A stretch of 35,480 nt of DNA from IMG/VR virus record IMGVR_UViG_3300005580_000011, positions 1 through 35,480 of that record; one strand, given 5' to 3'. The translations under genes and the position numbers were made by a program. Shown here in pieces: positions 33,231-35,480 of this stretch (the stretch's first letter is position 1; every line of letters begins with the position of its first letter). Source of the stretch: a virus. The notes under the pieces were generated by a model. The model was not told the DNA's origin and made no database searches. It saw nothing but the letters and a program-made list of their open reading frames with translations.

Positions 33231-33404
33231 ATGGAAAAGTTAGAATTAATTGTTCATGCCCTTCAAGAAAGAATTGGTCAATTAGTCTCTGGATATGAGA
33301 CTCAGATTGCAATTTTAAGGGCAGAGATGACAGAGCTAATGAATAAGCAAACAGCACAAGATGAATATTCAAAATCAATTGATGCTAAAATAGAAGGGGT
33401 TTAA
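33231..33404 (+). CDS. Small coiled-coil protein 3 (57 residues)
   Basis: An open frame from ATG 33231 to TAA 33402-33404 encodes a 57-residue helical protein (MEKLELIVHALQERIGQLVS, YETQIAILRAEMTELMNKQ) with a clear leucine/isoleucine heptad pattern. It begins 6 nt after the previous stop and ends 1 nt before the next ATG, so it fills the gap exactly and is very likely a real gene in the small coiled-coil cluster. The ribosome site is weak (TAGGTA), suggesting coupling to upstream translation. Similar short coiled-coil genes near fibres or lysis genes are common in phages; the role is unknown. Confidence 0.75.
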   Translation: MEKLELIVHALQERIGQLVSGYETQIAILRAEMTELMNKQTAQDEYSKSIDAKIEGV

Positions 33405-33405
33405 T

Positions 33406-33822
33406 ATGACAGAAATATTCCAAGATGGAGAGCCTGTAGATTCAGTAAAATTGCAAAAGATGCAATCAGAAATTACAGCACTTGCAGCTCAGACTAAGAA
33501 TGCCTACGATCTAAGCCAAACAACATCGGATAGGGTAGCTGGTTTAACCGTTACATATACAAAAGCATACAGAGTTGATTTTGAAAATGGATTAAACATA
33601 GGTAAGAATGAAGAGCCTATTGGTATGAAATGGGATGGGTTTACAGATGTATATCTAGTAGCCTGCCCAAGAGGTGCTTTATACAAGCACGATATTACAT
33701 GGTCAATTTCTGGAGGAATAGGAAGTCATGTTCTCCATGTTCAAAACAACACAAAAGCCAAAATAACTGGAGTAAAGTTTGATATTATTGGCGCTGGAAC
33801 AAAGCCAGCTGTAACAGCATAA
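33406..33822 (+). CDS. Small fibre-like structural protein, coiled coil plus beta domain
   Basis: The 138-residue protein has an N-terminal coiled coil (VDSVKLQKMQSEITALAAQT, residues about 11-45) followed by a beta-sandwich-like C-terminal domain (TYTKAYRVDFENGLNIGKNE, FTDVYLVACPRGALYKHDIT, ITGVKFDIIGAGTKP). This stalk-plus-head plan resembles short trimeric head fibres or tail-fibre tips. AAGGGG at 33394-33398 serves as ribosome site with a 7-nt spacing. It is the last gene before the regulatory cassette at 33828, so it probably ends the late transcript. Whether it decorates the capsid or the tail cannot be told from the sequence. Confidence 0.68.
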   Translation: MTEIFQDGEPVDSVKLQKMQSEITALAAQTKNAYDLSQTTSDRVAGLTVTYTKAYRVDFENGLNIGKNEEPIGMKWDGFTDVYLVACPRGALYKHDITWSISGGIGSHVLHVQNNTKAKITGVKFDIIGAGTKPAVTA

Positions 33823-33827
33823 GCCCC

Positions 33828-33855
33828 TTGACAAGCTGAATCAATATGTTACAAT
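33828..33855 (+). promoter_or_regulatory. Near-consensus promoter upstream of metallophosphoesterase cluster
   Basis: A perfect TTGACA at 33828-33833, 16-nt spacer, and extended -10 TGTTACAAT at 33847-33855 (core TACAAT). This is the best -35/-10 pair in the window. Predicted start of transcription is near 33862. Confidence 0.85.
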
Positions 33856-33866
33856 TAATGTAACAT
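33846..33866. promoter_or_regulatory. Palindromic operator-like site over the -10 box
   Basis: ATGTTAC at 33846-33852 and GTAACAT at 33860-33866 are perfect 7-bp inverted repeats separated by 7 nt (AATTAAT). The half-sites are centred one helical turn-plus apart (14 bp), covering the -10 box and the predicted start site, where a dimeric repressor would block transcription. Confidence 0.65.
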
Positions 33867-33867
33867 C

Positions 33868-33892
33868 AAAGTCACGTACCCGTGACTTTTTT
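33868..33892 (+). terminator. Intrinsic terminator just downstream of the promoter
   Basis: AAAGTCACG at 33868-33876 pairs perfectly with CGTGACTTT at 33881-33889 across a TACC loop, followed by a T-run to 33892. It lies after the promoter and before the next gene, so it may end the upstream late transcript, act as an attenuator, or release a roughly 30-nt RNA. Confidence 0.85.
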
Positions 33893-33909
33893 ACATATTA
33901 AGGTAGACA

Positions 33910-34710
33910 ATGAGTAATGATTTAAAATGGATGATATCATCCGACCAGCAATTTCCATATCAAGATGATAATATGATTGCCCTCTGGTTTAAAGTGATGA
34001 AATGGTTTAAGCCAGATGTCGTTGACTACCTTGGCGATACAGATGATCAAGCCTGCTATAGTAAATATACAGAAGGAAGATCAGCAGAATTTTTAAACCT
34101 TCACAAGACTGACAGTAGAGATCTTATTGTTCCTATGATGAGGCATGAAGCAAAAGGCGCTAGAGATTTTTATACAAAGACAAGAGACATGCTCCCAGAT
34201 GCTCAGCTTTTCTCAGCACTTGGAAACCATGATGTTAGAATCTTTAACTATGTTGATGCAAAGCTTCCAGACTATATTAATGAAGTTACACCAGAAGCTT
34301 TGTGGGGATTAGATTCATTAGGTTATGAGTACATTCATTATAACGAATTGCCAAAGCGCCGTTTTGGAGATATTCATGTTCATCATGGGCTTTCAATTGC
34401 ATCAACTGGATCTGTTCGTAAAGATATGGAAGACTTGCAGGTATCGTTAATTAGAGGTCACTCTCATAGAATTGCTTCGCACCTTGTAACATATGAACTA
34501 CGAAATGGTGGAGAGGGAGAAACTCTTCGTGGATACGAGCTTGGTCACATGTGTGATGAAAAAGGGCCAGGAATGAAATATATGCAGCACCATGATTGGC
34601 AAAAGGGGTTTGCTATTGCACATATTGTAAATGATTATCCACATATTCAAATGATTCATGTGGCACCAGATTACTCATGTGTTGTTGATGGGAAGCTATT
34701 TACACTATGA
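33910..34710 (+). CDS. Calcineurin-like metallophosphoesterase
   Basis: The 266-residue protein carries the full set of metallophosphoesterase motifs: SSDQQ (Asp12), GDTDD at 42-46, GNHD at 105-108, HVHHG at 156-160 and GHSH at 183-186. These residues bind two metal ions and hydrolyse phosphodiester or phosphomonoester bonds. Phages often encode such enzymes near DNA-metabolism genes; substrates range from nucleic acid ends to signalling nucleotides, and none can be chosen here. The first motif has D-x-Q in place of the common D-x-H, a known variant. The ribosome site AAGG lies 6 nt before the ATG, behind the promoter-terminator cassette. The next gene overlaps by 4 nt. It marks the switch from virion genes to a different module. 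Confidence 0.88.
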   Translation: MSNDLKWMISSDQQFPYQDDNMIALWFKVMKWFKPDVVDYLGDTDDQACYSKYTEGRSAEFLNLHKTDSRDLIVPMMRHEAKGARDFYTKTRDMLPDAQLFSALGNHDVRIFNYVDAKLPDYINEVTPEALWGLDSLGYEYIHYNELPKRRFGDIHVHHGLSIASTGSVRKDMEDLQVSLIRGHSHRIASHLVTYELRNGGEGETLRGYELGHMCDEKGPGMKYMQHHDWQKGFAIAHIVNDYPHIQMIHVAPDYSCVVDGKLFTL

Positions 34711-34895
34711 TGAAATGTAACAAATGCCAAGGAAGAGTTTTTGTTGACAGGGTGTTTTCACAAAAATTACACGTAGAGCTTTTCTGCATGATGTGCGGTA
34801 AAAGATGGATGATCAATAAGGATACGAGTGCATTAGGTAAATGGATAGAAAAAAGAGAAAACAGTCAGCTAAGAGCATTCGGTATTTCTTCTTAA
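34707..34895 (+). CDS. Small zinc-ribbon protein
   Basis: A 62-residue protein with two CxxC knuckles (MKCNKCQGR near residues 4-7 and FCMMCGKRW near 27-30), the arrangement of a zinc ribbon that usually binds nucleic acid or protein partners. The C-terminal part is a short basic helix. It is coupled to the metallophosphoesterase by an ATGA overlap, and its 3' end overlaps the following HTH gene by 55 nt. Such small ribbons are frequent in phage non-structural clusters. A nucleic-acid-related role is inferred. Confidence 0.75.
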   Translation: MMKCNKCQGRVFVDRVFSQKLHVELFCMMCGKRWMINKDTSALGKWIEKRENSQLRAFGISS

Positions 34896-35323
34896 ATAAC
34901 AAGATACATAAAGTATTAAGTCATTCAAGATCTAAAGACCAAATGGTTGCTTGGTGCTATCCAGATAAAAAAAGGTTACTATATTCTTATTCACAAGTTT
35001 TAAAAACTATGGAGAATGCATATTCAACTAGTCAGGTAGCGCAAATGCTTGGCAAGCATAAAGTCACTATAGAAGATTATATTTTGGACGGGAAGATTAG
35101 ATATCCTCAGAAAGTATATCCAATAGGTAACCCAGATAGTACATGGTATAAGTTTATGTATAGTGAATCGGACATTATGGACATACATGAGTTTATATTA
35201 GAATCAGGGTATTCTAATAACATGCCTTCAAAAAATGAGATGAAGGCTCTTCTCAAACACAACACTATATTGTATACTAAGACAACAGAAGGGAACTTTG
35301 TGCCAGTATGGAAAGCAGAGTAG
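34841..35323 (+). CDS. Helix-turn-helix DNA-binding protein
   Basis: The 160-residue protein contains, at about residues 61-82, YSTSQVAQMLGKHKVTIEDYI, a MerR/excisionase-like helix-turn-helix. It is followed by a wing-like DGKIRYPQKVY segment and SESDIMDIHEFI, as in small DNA-binding adaptors of actinophages. The N-terminus is strongly basic (MDRKKRKQSAKSIR). The ATG at 34841 has a weak AGGT site and gives a 55-nt overlap with the zinc ribbon; a later Met (residue 35) is possible but would drop a well-structured N-terminal part. It is the only clear DNA-binding regulator candidate in the window, so it might act on the palindrome 1 kb upstream, which is speculative. Confidence 0.72.
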   Translation: MDRKKRKQSAKSIRYFFLNNKIHKVLSHSRSKDQMVAWCYPDKKRLLYSYSQVLKTMENAYSTSQVAQMLGKHKVTIEDYILDGKIRYPQKVYPIGNPDSTWYKFMYSESDIMDIHEFILESGYSNNMPSKNEMKALLKHNTILYTKTTEGNFVPVWKAE

Positions 35324-35430
35324 TCCCAGCAAGAGTTGTAGTATGTGAAATATGTAAGAAAGAATTGGTATTGCGTTGGGGCATTTTTGCTCATGACACT
35401 TTAAGCAGACATAGAAAGGCGGAGCACTAA
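35308..35430 (+). CDS. 40-residue Cys2-His2 zinc-finger-like peptide
   Basis: ATG 35308 to TAA 35428-35430 encodes a 40-residue protein with VCEICKKEL (Cys-x2-Cys) and LSRHRKAEH (His-x4-His), separated by about 17 residues: a compact Cys2-His2 finger. It overlaps the HTH gene by 16 nt, and its stop overlaps the next ATG (TAATG). The tight fit between neighbours and the metal-ligand pattern support it as real despite its size. Candidate roles are DNA or RNA binding or binding of a host protein. No ribosome site is obvious, so translational coupling is likely. Confidence 0.62.
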   Translation: MESRVVPARVVVCEICKKELVLRWGIFAHDTLSRHRKAEH

Positions 35431-35480
35431 TGGAAAAAGGAACTCAAGTTAGAGTAGATCTATCTTTTACACGTAACCTT
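35430..35480 (+). CDS. Start of a gene cut by the window end
   Basis: ATG at 35430 opens a frame of at least 17 codons (MEKGTQVRVDLSFTRNL) that runs to the window edge. It is preceded by the purine-rich GGCGGAG about 5 nt upstream and overlaps the previous stop by one base. Product unknown. Confidence 0.6.
   Translation, partial: MEKGTQVRVDLSFTRNL

Noticed and set aside
1-35480. CRISPR arrays, tRNA genes, insertion sequences, integrase or attachment sites
   Set aside because: No regularly spaced direct repeats, cloverleaf sequences, transposase or integrase motifs were seen on either strand by reading; small or divergent tRNAs could be missed without a dedicated search.

Overview
The window is the structural (late) module of an AT-rich, tailed, long-tailed (siphovirus-type) double-stranded DNA phage or prophage. 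Every gene supported here lies on the + strand, most with overlaps of 1-16 nt or gaps under 25 nt. The gene order is the canonical siphophage one: portal, maturation protease/scaffold, HK97-fold major capsid protein, head-tail connectors, tail terminator, major tail protein, two frameshift-linked tail assembly chaperones, tape measure, distal-tail/baseplate proteins, fibres, small accessory proteins. The terminase is not in the window and presumably lies upstream. The host is probably an AT-rich bacterium with a classic AAGGAGG ribosome site. Several genes start almost directly on their promoter (leaderless-type starts). That trait and the gene order fit phages of Actinobacteria (for example small-genome aquatic lineages), but this is inference.

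Layout. 1-474: C-terminal end of a beta-rich structural protein. 538-2459: small gene and portal. 2478-4947: own promoter, protease fused to an acidic scaffold (with a likely internal start that would yield free scaffold), capsid protein and terminator. 4944-8099: promoter, SAP/HeH-like protein and four or five connector/neck genes. 8101-8998: promoter, major tail protein, terminator. 9002-22115: promoter, chaperones with a -1 slippery site CCCAAAC, then a giant 4129-residue tape measure protein. 22112-32820: tail-tip hub, small proteins and two fibre proteins with FnIII, carbohydrate-binding-like and InlB/Flg_new-like repeats. 32817-33822: four small coiled-coil or fibre-accessory genes. 33828-33892: a consensus promoter carrying a palindrome and followed at once by an intrinsic terminator. 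33910-35480: a tight cluster of metallophosphoesterase, zinc ribbon, HTH protein, a 40-residue Cys2-His2 peptide and a gene cut by the window end.

The most striking element is the tape measure protein. It is long enough to predict a tail of roughly 0.6 micrometre. It also carries at least three enzyme-like modules: two CHAP-type cysteine peptidase domains and one HELGH zincin. A possible kinase-fold (HipA-like) module and one or more unrecognised modules accompany them. These modules lie between recurrent short glycine signposts of the type Y-x-(D/N)-G-G, which suggests a modular, polyvalent-type cargo built into the tail ruler. Other notable items are the nested scaffold start, a repeated extended -10 promoter (TGCTATAAT), arginine codon bias specific to the two most abundant virion proteins, and the promoter-operator-terminator cassette that could make a roughly 30-nt RNA or act as an attenuator.
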